A program made the position numbers and the translations under genes. Below, piece by piece: positions 5,052-5,220 of a DNA stretch of 5,220 bases. Source of the DNA: Tannerella sp. oral taxon 808 (GTDB lineage: Bacteria > Bacteroidota > Bacteroidia > Bacteroidales > Tannerellaceae); the NCBI GenBank assembly GCA_002890585.1, contig MIQB01000122.1, positions 1-5,220 of the forward strand, in the 5' to 3' direction. The notes under the pieces are model-generated. The model searched no databases. It was given only the letters and a program-made list of their open reading frames with translations, and was not told the DNA's origin. Position 1 is the stretch's first letter, and every line of letters begins with the position of its first letter.

Positions 5052-5220
5052 AGCTCGGACGCCAGTCGAAGTCGCGGAATCAGTGATTCCAGAGCTCGGA
5101 CGCCAGTCGAAGCCGCGGAATCAGTGATTCCAGAGCTCAGACGCCAGTCGAAGTCGCGGAATCACTGATTCCAGAGCTCAGACGCCAGTCGAAGCCGCGG
5201 AATCAGTGATTCCGGAGCTC
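5052..5220. repeat. 41-bp tandem repeat with an internal palindrome, array running off the window
   Basis: Four complete units begin at 5052, 5093, 5134 and 5175; a fifth starts at 5216 and is cut by the window end. Each unit starts AGCTC, continues GACGCCAGTCGAAG and contains GGAATCA-N-TGATTCC, a perfect 7-bp palindrome with a one-base centre. The centre is G in units 1, 2 and 4 and C in unit 3. Units differ at few places: CGG or CAG after AGCT, and GTCGC (1, 3) or GCCGC (2, 4). A 41-base period is not a multiple of three, so the array is not coding. There are no unique spacers. Confidence 0.93.

Noticed and set aside
5052..5220. CRISPR array
   Set aside because: Whole 41-bp units repeat directly with no unique spacers, and no cas gene is present.

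Overview
The window looks like a chromosomal segment of a GC-rich member of the Bacteroidales. Three things point there: a PorT-type protein of the type IX secretion system, Bacteroidetes-style -7 boxes (TAnnTTTG) instead of sigma70 boxes, and an Hcp of the anaerobe type. An oral Tannerella-like or Porphyromonas-like organism is a reasonable guess from PorT plus the high GC, but genus is inference only.

Layout. Bases 1-285 hold no gene but are rich in repeats: a palindromic element with 17-bp inverted ends (39-126), six heptamer repeats CGTAACC (134-175) and a run of 13 C (179-191). A two-gene plus-strand operon follows. It encodes a GtrA-family four-helix membrane protein (286-666) and, overlapping it by ATGA, a family 2 polyprenyl-phosphate glycosyltransferase (663-1622). 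It ends in a strong intrinsic terminator (1641-1693). A second hairpin terminator (1710-1741) faces the other way and closes a minus-strand pair: hcp (3992 to 2322) followed by dps (2265 to 1825). Hcp handles hydroxylamine/NO and Dps stores iron and removes peroxide, so the pair reads as a nitrosative/oxidative stress unit. A 230-bp divergent spacer with several inverted repeats separates hcp from plus-strand porT (4223-4945). Bases 4946-5220 hold no gene. They contain a fragment related to the first repeat family and then a 41-bp palindrome-bearing tandem repeat, four complete copies, which runs off the window edge.

How the genes fit together. GtrA and the glycosyltransferase would load a sugar onto undecaprenyl phosphate and move it across the inner membrane for surface glycan decoration. 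PorT belongs to the envelope-spanning secretion machinery. Hcp and Dps are cytoplasmic protection proteins. All five proteins belong to known families and appear intact. I see no new multi-gene protein system; the less ordinary content is in the intergenic DNA at both ends and in the hcp-porT spacer.
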